A stretch of 64,000 nt of DNA from contig JAUWNJ010000014.1 in assembly GCA_030612725.1 (NCBI GenBank), positions 24,954-88,953 of the forward strand, given 5' to 3'. The DNA is from Planctomycetales bacterium (GTDB taxonomy: Bacteria > Planctomycetota > Phycisphaerae > SM23-33). The position numbers and the translations under genes were made by a program. The notes under the pieces are model-generated. The model was not told the origin of the DNA. It saw only the letters and a list, made by a program, of their open reading frames with translations, and did no database searches. Shown piece after piece: positions 57,145-64,000 of the stretch (its first letter is position 1; each line of letters opens with the position of its first letter).

Positions 57145-60027
57145 GTGAAAGATTCAGCACGTCATATCGGACGGTGTCGCGCAGTATTGCGATGCCTGTT
57201 GGCTTTGTTCATCGTGCCGGCAGTCTGTACAGCCTCGGCAGCCGGTGATGACCAGAAGGTCTATGTCCGCGCCAACGCTTCCATCACCGGAAAGGTTATG
57301 CACACATTTACCGCGTCCGGCGAAACAGTCGATGTTGTAGAGGGCGATTTTTCACTGACTGTCGGTGAGCGGAAAATCAGCGGGGCCAACGCGGTGCTGT
57401 GGATTACCGAACGCCGCGTCGGAAAAGCGACCTTCCGCGACATTGAGGTGTATATCGAAGGCGACTCGACCCGAAAGGCAAAAATCGTCGAAGCCGACGG
57501 CACCACCACCACCGACCGGACTATTATGGTTATCCTGCATCAGCGAGGCAAATTGCTGGTAAAGGTTGCCAGGCACAGCGACGAATCACTCGCCTCGTCG
57601 CCCTTGTACAAGCGGGCGATGGCTTTGCACAAACCCCAATCTGCCGTCAAGCCGTCCAAAACCGATAGCGAAAAACCGACCGGCAAGGCTGCGAAGACCC
57701 CCAAAACCGTCCGTCCTGCCGGCAAACCCAAACCGAAACCCTATTCGCCGATATCCTTCCGCGCCGACGAATTCTCAAGCGAAGAAATAACCGATCCCAG
57801 CGACCCTAAGACGAAACTGCGGATTACTATCGCCAAGGGTAACGTCTATCTCTCGCAGGGGAATCCCGACAGCGACCTGTTTATCCAGATGCGGGCAGAC
57901 AATGCCGTGCTCTACTCCGCGCCGCGAACCGAAAACGAATCGGCATCGGAAACAATCGTCGGCGCTTATCTGGAAGGCGACGTTATCCTCCGACGAGGCG
58001 AGCGAACCATCAGCGGGCCGCGACTGTTTTACGATTTCAAAAACTCCCGCGCTATTTTCCTCGAACCGGTCCTCCGCACGGTCCAGGAACAGCGGAGAAT
58101 TCCGGTGTACATCCGCGCCAAGGAAGGACGACAACTCGGCGCTCTGGCAGAGCATGGCGGTAGAGCCGGTGTCAAAGGTGGAAAGTGGTATTTCCGAAAG
58201 GCCATCGTTACGACCAGCGATTTTCTCACGCCCGGTTATCACATCGCCGCCAGACGGATACAGATGGAAGACACCCGGCGATACTACTACGACGATAAGG
58301 AAAAGAAATGGGTGGCGGTCGGCGAACGGGCATGGCGCACCAAACTTGAAAACACAACATTCAATATCTATTCGGTCCCGGTTCTGTGGAGCCCCCGTCT
58401 TGTCGGCGACGCCGAGGAGGGGCATACCGCTCTGCGCAAACTATCTGCCGGAAGCGACGGGCGGTTCGGGTGGGGCGTAGAGGCCGACTGGTACCTCTTC
58501 CGTCTGCTGGGCATCCCCAAGCCTGACGGCTTCAAGGGCACGATGGAAACGAGTTGGTATGAGAGAGGTTTCATGATAGGACCGAAGGTCCGCTACAAAC
58601 GCCAGAACTACAGCGGATATGCTCGCGGTTCGTTCATGCACGACACCGAAGGCGAAGACGACTTCGGTACGGATCGGGAAAACATCGACGCGCAGACAAG
58701 TCGCGGACGATTTCTCTGGCGGCATAAACAATTCCTCCCGAAGGACTGGATGCTCCAGGCGGAAATCTCTTACCTCAGCGACAGGAACTTCCTGGAGCAG
58801 TTCCATCCCAGCGAATTCTGGACCGGAAAGCAGCAGGAAACTCTCATCTACGCCAAGAAGCAGAAGGACAACTGGGCAATTACCGCCTTGGGTAAATGGC
58901 GGATTAACGATTTCCAGACGCAAACCGAAGCCTACCCGGACGTGGGGGCCTATCTGATAGGTCAATCTCTGTGGCAGGACCGCCTGACGCTTTACAAAGA
59001 GGCGCATCTGGGGATAATTCGCCTCCGTCCCGATCACGATATCGACATGCCCGCAAGCGACCCAACCGTAAGAGGCGACGCGAGAATTGAAGTCAATGTC
59101 CCATTCGCCATTGGCCCGGTAAGGTTCCTCCCGAGCATCGCCAACAGGATTACCGCATGGTCGGACACGCCGAATGAAGGTGCACTGTGCCGGTCATGGG
59201 GGAAAGTCGGCATCGGCGCACAGACCGATATCTGGCGGATATATAACAATGTCGAAAATCGTTTGTGGGACCTGCATCGCATCAAGCACGTAATCACGCC
59301 TTACGGCAGCGTGTTCGGTTCCTGCACCAACGTCCGGCCTGACCGCTTGCATCCCTTCAGCCCGGAAACCGAACAAAAGATCCACAGGCTCAGCGGGGGG
59401 ACTATCGGCGTTCGACAACTGTGGCAGACCAAGCGTGGCCTCGAAGGAAACCGACATATCGTCGATTGGTTGAGGCTGAACCTCGCCATGAGCCTGTTCG
59501 ACGACGACTTTACCCAGATGCCCGCCGACGGAAGATATTTCGCTTCCAGACCCGAATACAGCCTGCCGAGAAACGCGATCAACGGCGATGCCGCGTGGTA
59601 CATCTCCGATTCGACGATTCTCATGGGCGATTTCAATTACGACGTCGATTCGGGCAAAATCGGAAGGGCCAACGTCGGGGTAACCGTTCTGCGCGACCCG
59701 CGGATGAAATACTACGCCGGCGTAAGATATATCAGCCCGCTGGACAGCGCCGTCGGAACGCTCGGCGCGAGTTACCAGATTAACCGAAAATATCGCGTAA
59801 GCGTATTCGAGCAATATGACTTTGATTTCAACGGAGGGGAAAACCTCTCCACGGTAGCGACGCTGACGAGAAAATTCCCCCGAATGTATGTATCCATCAC
59901 CTTCGGATACGACAAGACATACGACGACGTAACCGTAATGCTCAGCGTCTGGCCTGAAGGAATTCCCGAAGCCCGCATCGGAACATCAAAAGTCGGATTA
60001 CTCCAACGAACCAACAAAAAAGACTGA
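57145..60027 (+). CDS. lptD: LptD-like outer-membrane protein (OstA family)
   Basis: 960 residues from a GTG. A signal peptide (VLRCLLALFIVPAVCTASAA) precedes an OstA/LptA-like domain (residues 38-330: VVEGDFSLTVGERKISGANA; AYLEGDVILRRGERTISGPR) with a Pro/Lys-rich linker at 155-205. The remainder is an outer-membrane barrel built from alternating strands and ending in beta-rich ...KVGLLQRTNKKD. LptD inserts lipopolysaccharide in the outer membrane. Planctomycete versions are divergent, so a different substrate is possible. No lptA gene beside it. A clear promoter precedes it. Confidence 0.75.
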   Translation: MKDSARHIGRCRAVLRCLLALFIVPAVCTASAAGDDQKVYVRANASITGKVMHTFTASGETVDVVEGDFSLTVGERKISGANAVLWITERRVGKATFRDIEVYIEGDSTRKAKIVEADGTTTTDRTIMVILHQRGKLLVKVARHSDESLASSPLYKRAMALHKPQSAVKPSKTDSEKPTGKAAKTPKTVRPAGKPKPKPYSPISFRADEFSSEEITDPSDPKTKLRITIAKGNVYLSQGNPDSDLFIQMRADNAVLYSAPRTENESASETIVGAYLEGDVILRRGERTISGPRLFYDFKNSRAIFLEPVLRTVQEQRRIPVYIRAKEGRQLGALAEHGGRAGVKGGKWYFRKAIVTTSDFLTPGYHIAARRIQMEDTRRYYYDDKEKKWVAVGERAWRTKLENTTFNIYSVPVLWSPRLVGDAEEGHTALRKLSAGSDGRFGWGVEADWYLFRLLGIPKPDGFKGTMETSWYERGFMIGPKVRYKRQNYSGYARGSFMHDTEGEDDFGTDRENIDAQTSRGRFLWRHKQFLPKDWMLQAEISYLSDRNFLEQFHPSEFWTGKQQETLIYAKKQKDNWAITALGKWRINDFQTQTEAYPDVGAYLIGQSLWQDRLTLYKEAHLGIIRLRPDHDIDMPASDPTVRGDARIEVNVPFAIGPVRFLPSIANRITAWSDTPNEGALCRSWGKVGIGAQTDIWRIYNNVENRLWDLHRIKHVITPYGSVFGSCTNVRPDRLHPFSPETEQKIHRLSGGTIGVRQLWQTKRGLEGNRHIVDWLRLNLAMSLFDDDFTQMPADGRYFASRPEYSLPRNAINGDAAWYISDSTILMGDFNYDVDSGKIGRANVGVTVLRDPRMKYYAGVRYISPLDSAVGTLGASYQINRKYRVSVFEQYDFDFNGGENLSTVATLTRKFPRMYVSITFGYDKTYDDVTVMLSVWPEGIPEARIGTSKVGLLQRTNKKD

Positions 60028-60057
60028 AACCAGCAGTCAGCAACGACAGGCCGCCAC

Positions 60058-61086
60058 TTACGGCAGGATCGTTACTGTGCTCCACTTTCCCTTATCGTAA
60101 AGCATGGCGAAGAGCATCTCGATGTCATTGTCGCCAAGCCTGATACATCCAAGCGACGAGGCCTTTCCTATACTGGACGGGTCGTTGGTCCCGTGGATAC
60201 CGTAACCGTCCTCGCGGGTGTAGGGCGTCTTACCTGTCCCCTCCAGGCTGATCCAGTACCCTTCCGGCCCAAATGGATACCCCGGTTCGGCCCATTCTAC
60301 GCGCCTTCTCTCCAGGCTGCTTGATGCCGGTGGGGTCCAAGGAGCGTGGGTAATTTTTCCACCACGCACCACCCGCCATTGCCCGGTCGGAGTCGAACCG
60401 TCCTTGCCGACACCGACGCGGAACCGCTTGACGAATATCATCCTGCCGGTCTTTGGTTCCTCCAGAAAAATATCCATAACGAATCGGCTCTTTGAGACGA
60501 CGGCGTGGAAAGGCCCACGAACCATCTTGAGTACCTGACCGATTTGGATTTTGGTGGGGTCGGCGATACCGTTGATTTTCTGGATTAATTTGGCGGGGAC
60601 GTTCAGTTTCAACGTCGGTTCGACCTTCACCAGAACGTCGCCGCGCTGAAACTTGTACTGGAACGTACATGGGTCGCCCTCGATGACCTCGCGGGAAAAT
60701 ATCATCTTGTCGGCCAGTTCAGTCAGTGTCGTCCGCACCATTTCCATCTGGTCAGCCGACAGGGCGGAGGTGTTCATCGCGTCGGCCAGGGTGGCGCGGG
60801 CATCCAGGAGTTTTCCCTGTTTGAGAAATTCCATCCCCTTTTTCAACAGCGTCAGCGCCTTGGCGCGATCTTCCGGAGTGAGTTTCACGTCAACCGGCAT
60901 CATCCCATGCGGGGGAGGAATAATCGCAGGTTTGGTAGCAGATTCTCCGTTCGTCGGCGTATCGGCGGGACGAGTATCCGCCGGCTGGGTCGCAGGCCAA
61001 TAACGCCTCTTGACCACAACGACGACCAACACGATTATGGCTGCAACAACTATCAGTCTTACGAATGGATGACGTGATCTTCTCAC
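60058..61086 (-). CDS. L,D-transpeptidase with N-terminal membrane anchor
   Basis: 342 residues. An N-terminal transmembrane helix (LIVVAAIIVLVVVVVKRRYW, residues 10-29), a Pro/Thr-rich linker, a helical repeat (residues 70-130), a LysM-like segment (VLVKVEPTLKLNVPAKLIQK; PTKIQIGQVLKMVRG) and the YkuD catalytic domain with GYGIHGTNDPSSIG and the nucleophile Cys in SSLGCIRLG near 318. It should cross-link peptidoglycan by 3-3 bonds or attach proteins to it. Its start overlaps the stop of 5-FTHF cyclo-ligase by 4 bases. Confidence 0.88.
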   Translation of the reverse strand: MRRSRHPFVRLIVVAAIIVLVVVVVKRRYWPATQPADTRPADTPTNGESATKPAIIPPPHGMMPVDVKLTPEDRAKALTLLKKGMEFLKQGKLLDARATLADAMNTSALSADQMEMVRTTLTELADKMIFSREVIEGDPCTFQYKFQRGDVLVKVEPTLKLNVPAKLIQKINGIADPTKIQIGQVLKMVRGPFHAVVSKSRFVMDIFLEEPKTGRMIFVKRFRVGVGKDGSTPTGQWRVVRGGKITHAPWTPPASSSLERRRVEWAEPGYPFGPEGYWISLEGTGKTPYTREDGYGIHGTNDPSSIGKASSLGCIRLGDNDIEMLFAMLYDKGKWSTVTILP

Positions 61087-61694
61087 AATTTGTTCCTTTC
61101 AGCGTCCTTGCCGTGCGCCGACCGAACCGGCTGGGTAAATCGCATAATTTCTTCATCCGTTACCAGAATATCCACCGGTACATCGTGGCTGTGCACCGGA
61201 ACTTCATCGACAATCTGTTCGCCGAAGGCGATTCCGACGGAAATACCGCCGAACCCCTTGTCCGCAAGAAAGCGGTCGTAAAACCCAGCCCCTCTGCCAA
61301 GTCGATTACCATGACGGTCGAAGACCATCGCGGGAACCAGCACCAAATCGAGCGACTCCATACCAATCGGTTCACCGTCGTCCGGTTCGCGCAGGCCTTT
61401 GACTGTTGAGACCAGACCGCTTTCGAGCGAGCGAATTTCAATCGGGAGCATGTGGCGACGGTCCCAGGAGATTTTCGGCGCGCAGATAACCTTCTGCTCC
61501 TGCCAACCTCGCAAAGCCACCGGCGAAACGTCCACCTCTTCGGGAATAGGAAGGTATATCATCACGACTTCGGACTTTTCGAACTCCGGCATGTCCATCA
61601 GTCGCTTACACACAGACATACTTTTGGCGTGAGCGACGGCTGGGGCCATTGTCGAGAGTTTTTCGCGGATAGTTTTGCGGAGGCTGTGCTTCAT
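61083..61694 (-). CDS. 5-formyltetrahydrofolate cyclo-ligase
   Basis: 203 residues from the ATG at 61694; a longer in-frame start at 61730 is less likely. KHSLRKTIREKLSTM at the start, IYLPIPEEVDVSPVAL in the middle and the ATP-binding RLGRGAGFYDRFLADKGFGG define the YgfA/FAU1 family. It returns 5-formyl-THF to 5,10-methenyl-THF. The end overlaps the L,D-transpeptidase gene. rpsP is divergent, and a strong promoter for rpsP lies in the gap. 6S RNA, which precedes this gene in proteobacteria, is not recognisable. Confidence 0.93.
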   Translation of the reverse strand: MKHSLRKTIREKLSTMAPAVAHAKSMSVCKRLMDMPEFEKSEVVMIYLPIPEEVDVSPVALRGWQEQKVICAPKISWDRRHMLPIEIRSLESGLVSTVKGLREPDDGEPIGMESLDLVLVPAMVFDRHGNRLGRGAGFYDRFLADKGFGGISVGIAFGEQIVDEVPVHSHDVPVDILVTDEEIMRFTQPVRSAHGKDAERNKL

Positions 61695-61771
61695 GCTCTC
61701 TATAAAAACGGTTCCGCCTGCTCTTGGCAAGTGTAAAAGACAAAAATGGGGTTATTATGATAAAAAAGTCC

Positions 61772-61799
61772 TTGATGTCGAACGGTTCACTGATATAAT
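61772..61799 (+). promoter_or_regulatory. extended -10 promoter for the rpsP-trmD-rplS operon
   Basis: TTGATG (61772-61777), 16 bases, then TGATATAAT (61791-61799), a consensus -10 with a TG extension. The leader to the rpsP start is about 70 bases and contains a second TATAAT at 61855-61860. Confidence 0.7.
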
Positions 61800-61873
61800 C
61801 ATCCGCTCGCGCGTTGCGGGTAAGGTCTGTAAAGTCAGGCTGGGGCGTGTGGAATATAATACGGAGAAGTACT

Positions 61874-62131
61874 TTGGCGGTAAGATTACGATTAAAAAGA
61901 TTTGGCAGGCGGCATCTTCCATTTTTTCGGATTAATGCGGTCGATTCGCACCGCCCGCGCGACGGGCGCGTTCTGGAAGAACTCGGATGGTACGACCCAT
62001 TGGCCAAGACGACAGACCAACAGGTCTCGCTCAAACGCGAGCGAATCGAGTATTGGCTGGACAAAGGCGCCCAGCCCAGCGATACGGTGCGTAACCTGCT
62101 GACAAACAACGGTATCGTCGTGAAGAAGTAA
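61874..62131 (+). CDS. rpsP: 30S ribosomal protein S16
   Basis: 85 residues from a TTG start, with GGAGAAG five bases before it; the frame is open further upstream but that part is not S16. [40 protein letters not shown] and [20 protein letters not shown] are standard S16. The first gene of the conserved rpsP-trmD-rplS order. The usual rimM gene between rpsP and trmD is absent. Confidence 0.97.
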   Translation: MAVRLRLKRFGRRHLPFFRINAVDSHRPRDGRVLEELGWYDPLAKTTDQQVSLKRERIEYWLDKGAQPSDTVRNLLTNNGIVVKK

Positions 62132-62212
62132 GGTGTCACAGGTTTGCAACCTGTGTAATCTGCAAACGACCTTTTACTCCGTGGACGGTACAGGTTAAGA
62201 ACCTGTGCTACC
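62132..62212. repeat. facing CACAGGTTTGCAACCTGTG palindromes between rpsP and trmD
   Basis: The left copy is 62132-62155 and the right copy, inverted, 62187-62212; the latter ends next to the trmD start. They are of the same family as the copy inside the MBL gene at 56704-56765. Confidence 0.85.
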
Positions 62213-62213
62213 T

Positions 62214-62915
62214 ATGACGATGCGAATTGATATTCTGACGCTGTTTCCCGATATGTTTGAAACGGTGCTTGGCGCCGGCATCGTGGGCAGAGCGATATCG
62301 GCTGGGATCGCCGAGGTCAAACTGACCAACATCAGGGACTTCGCCGACAACAGTTATGGCACAGTCGATGACGCCACTTACGGCGGCGGGCCTGGAATGG
62401 TGATAATGTGCGGGCCTGTATTCAAGGCGGTCGAGTCCGTTCGCGCCGAAGCCGAACCGCCCGGAATTGTTGTCCTGCTTACGCCGCAAGGACGGCGGAT
62501 GAACCAGGAATTGGCGACGGAACTTGCCCGACAGGAGCGGTTGATACTCCTGGCCGGCCGTTACGAAGGCTTCGACGAGCGGATAAGAGAGTCCCTTGCC
62601 GACGTGGAAATCAGTCTTGGCGATTTCGTCCTGTCAGGCGGGGAGATACCGGCAATGGCGCTGGTTGATTCGGTGGTCCGCCTGCTGCCCGGAGCACTGG
62701 GCGAGCCGGAAAGTATAACTGAAGAATCCTTCAGCGACGGACTGCTGGAGTATCCGCAATACACCCGCCCTCGGGAGTTTCGCGGGATGTGCGTACCGGA
62801 CGTGCTGCTCAACGGCGACCATGCGAAGATCGCCGATTGGCGGGCCAGGCAGTCCGCCGAAAGAACAAAGCATCGCCGACCGGATTTGTGGGAAAAATAT
62901 AAGAAGAAAGAATAG
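62214..62915 (+). CDS. trmD: tRNA (guanine-N1)-methyltransferase
   Basis: 233 residues from the ATG at 62214; the ATG at 62220 gives the standard start [13 protein letters not shown]. The trefoil-knot SAM site is [13 protein letters not shown] with [34 protein letters not shown] is the substrate loop. It methylates G37 in tRNA next to the anticodon, and is essential in most bacteria. The TAG stop is formed at the junction with the dispersed AGTCCACG repeat. No Shine-Dalgarno sequence is visible. Confidence 0.96.
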   Translation: MTMRIDILTLFPDMFETVLGAGIVGRAISAGIAEVKLTNIRDFADNSYGTVDDATYGGGPGMVIMCGPVFKAVESVRAEAEPPGIVVLLTPQGRRMNQELATELARQERLILLAGRYEGFDERIRESLADVEISLGDFVLSGGEIPAMALVDSVVRLLPGALGEPESITEESFSDGLLEYPQYTRPREFRGMCVPDVLLNGDHAKIADWRARQSAERTKHRRPDLWEKYKKKE

Positions 62916-62996
62916 TCCACGAATTACACGGATTACACAGATTGTTTTTATATTAAATCATTTTTTTATCCGTGTAATCAGTCTAATCCGTGGACT
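62914..62996. repeat. facing AGTCCACGAATTACACGG repeats between trmD and rplS
   Basis: The left copy (62914-62943) and the right inverted copy (62968-62996) flank an AT-rich spacer. The pair can form a long hairpin in the operon transcript. Confidence 0.8.
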
Positions 62997-63012
62997 TACT
63001 GGGAGAAAAATT

Positions 63013-63504
63013 GTGAGTCAGGAATTGTTGAATAAAGCGGTAGCGGGATCGATTAAAGATACTCCGCCGGAGTTTCGCGTTGGTGATACGGTCAATGTCT
63101 CTGTCCGAATCGCTGAAGGCGAAAAGGAGCGTGTCCAGGTCTTTCGCGGCGTGGTAATCGCCCGAAAAGGCGGCGGCGTAGCCGAAACCTTCACCGTCAG
63201 ACGAATCGTCAACAACGAAGGCGTAGAACGCATATTCCTTTTGCATAGCCCGACACTGGCAGGCGTCGAGGTCGTCCGCTCAGGGCAAACCCGCCGGGCA
63301 AAACTGTATTATCTGCGAAAACGCGTCGGAAAGGCCACCCGCCTCCACGATATAGCACAGGGAAGTAGATTTACTAAACCCAGGTCCGCCAAGGCGGCGC
63401 CACAGGACATCGTCGAGGAGACTCCGGCTGACGATGAACCGCAGAAGATCGACGAACCACAAACCGACAGCGAACCTGTAAGCGAAGAAAAACCTGAAGA
63501 ATAA
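63013..63504 (+). CDS. rplS: 50S ribosomal protein L19
   Basis: 163 residues from a GTG with GGGAGA upstream; the frame is open further upstream but that stretch is repeat [63 protein letters not shown] and [17 protein letters not shown] are normal L19. A C-terminal acidic extension of about 40 residues ([20 protein letters not shown]) goes beyond the usual length (about 115) and is known from some planctomycete L19 proteins. Confidence 0.96.
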   Translation: MSQELLNKAVAGSIKDTPPEFRVGDTVNVSVRIAEGEKERVQVFRGVVIARKGGGVAETFTVRRIVNNEGVERIFLLHSPTLAGVEVVRSGQTRRAKLYYLRKRVGKATRLHDIAQGSRFTKPRSAKAAPQDIVEETPADDEPQKIDEPQTDSEPVSEEKPEE

Positions 63505-63521
63505 TCTCTCAAACGATTATC

Positions 63522-63899
63522 ATGTCCGACAAATCGCTGGGACATAAGGGGGAAAAACTGGCTGGACGATTTTTGCGCCGGAAGGGTCTGAAGATTCTCG
63601 CGCGTAACTATCGTTGCCCACCCGGCGAAATCGACATCATCGCACTTGACCGTTCAACCCGCCGCAGCGGCGGGGCTGAAACAATCGTATTCGTCGAGGT
63701 AAAGACCCGCTCATCCGACCGGTACGTCGAGCCGGAATCAGCAGTCGATGCCCGCAAACGCCGGCAACTGACGCGCCCAGCCAACTATTACCTCGCTCAC
63801 CATAATACCGACAACTACGCCGCACGCTTTGACATCGTATCAATCGTTATCCGCGAAGGTGAAAAGCCGCAAATCAAACACATCCCCGATGCGTTTTGA
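63522..63899 (+). CDS. YraN/UPF0102 family putative endonuclease
   Basis: 125 residues. GHKGEKLAGRFLRRKGLKIL, RCPPGEIDIIALD and the conserved FVEVKTRSS make up the restriction-endonuclease-like fold of the YraN family, with Glu-Asp-Glu-x-Lys as a possible active site. Its function in bacteria is not settled. It follows rplS by 17 bases, a common arrangement. Confidence 0.93.
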   Translation: MSDKSLGHKGEKLAGRFLRRKGLKILARNYRCPPGEIDIIALDRSTRRSGGAETIVFVEVKTRSSDRYVEPESAVDARKRRQLTRPANYYLAHHNTDNYAARFDIVSIVIREGEKPQIKHIPDAF

Positions 63900-63907
63900 T
63901 AGTTTCG

Positions 63908-63946
63908 TAGGCTGGGGCCGGGCCCAGCCGCGACCCCCCCTTTTTT
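63908..63946 (+). repeat. hairpin followed by C and T runs after yraN
   Basis: GGCTGGG (63910-63916) pairs with CCCAGCC (63923-63929); an 11-base C-rich gap separates it from a run of six T. It begins with the GTAGGCTGGG word that also starts the 36-bp repeat at 48652. It may serve as an imperfect terminator. Confidence 0.5.
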
Positions 63947-64000
63947 ATTTGGCCGCAGACCATTTTAAAAAAAGTGGGGATACGCATTGCACCGGCCCCC

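Noticed and set aside
61675..61873. ORF in the gap before rpsP
   Set aside because: It overlaps the start of the cyclo-ligase, the promoter region and rpsP in another frame, and shows no protein-like sequence.
62821..63012. Upstream extension of the rplS frame
   Set aside because: The stretch is the end of trmD and a repeat pair; the GTG at 63013 with GGGAGA upstream gives the standard L19 start.

Overview
The window looks like a stretch of a Planctomycetota chromosome (probably Phycisphaerae-like; this is inference) carrying a tailed-phage prophage at a tRNA gene. Support for the host assignment: a PEP-CTERM protein, a large AsmA-like protein, an LptD-like outer-membrane protein, frequent GTG/TTG starts, and many dispersed short word repeats that form hairpins. 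The left end of the prophage lies outside the window.

Prophage, 1 to about 34,700, almost all on the + strand. Positions 2-5229 are an early/accessory block: a truncated Dam-type methylase, a Dcm-type methylase, a zinc ribbon, a PnuC-like membrane protein, a helix-turn-helix replication initiator with iteron-like repeats inside it, an ASCH-type protein and a tyrosine recombinase. After a terminator at 5513 comes the packaging and virion block: large terminase, ParB-methylase fusion, PLD-like protein, putative small terminase, gpW-like protein, portal, a prohead protease-capsid fusion, a DUF2190-like protein, head-tail connectors, tail tube, a tail assembly chaperone with a probable -1 frameshift, tape measure, and tail tip/fibre proteins. 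This is the plan of a siphovirus with a lambda/HK97-type head. One tail gene resembles the exosortase-associated TIGR03790 family. Close downstream is a PEP-CTERM cargo gene with its own -10 box, flanked by a partial duplication of the preceding gene. A 26-bp palindromic operator, small regulators (RHH and Cro/CI-like) and a second integrase on the - strand end the prophage beside tRNA-Ala(UGC).

Host chromosome, about 34,700-64,000: tRNA-Ala and tRNA-Ile, FAD oxidoreductase, SAM methyltransferase, ffh, a ParDE-like toxin-antitoxin pair, MTA phosphorylase, an AsmA-like giant, a FabZ-like dehydratase, alanine dehydrogenase, two exported proteins of unknown function, folE and queG (both usable for queuosine), valS, citramalate synthase, a UroD-like protein, an MBL hydrolase, an LptD-like protein, an L,D-transpeptidase, 5-FTHF cyclo-ligase and the conserved rpsP-trmD-rplS-yraN cluster.

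The most unusual property is a set of short tandem word repeats and palindromes, usually arranged as two inverted copies around a spacer. They are shared by prophage and host, sit between genes, supply stop codons, and are inserted in frame inside coding genes (valS, the MBL hydrolase, several phage genes). A second point of interest is a 379-codon frame fully overlapping the Dcm gene that carries its own recognisable repeated motifs.
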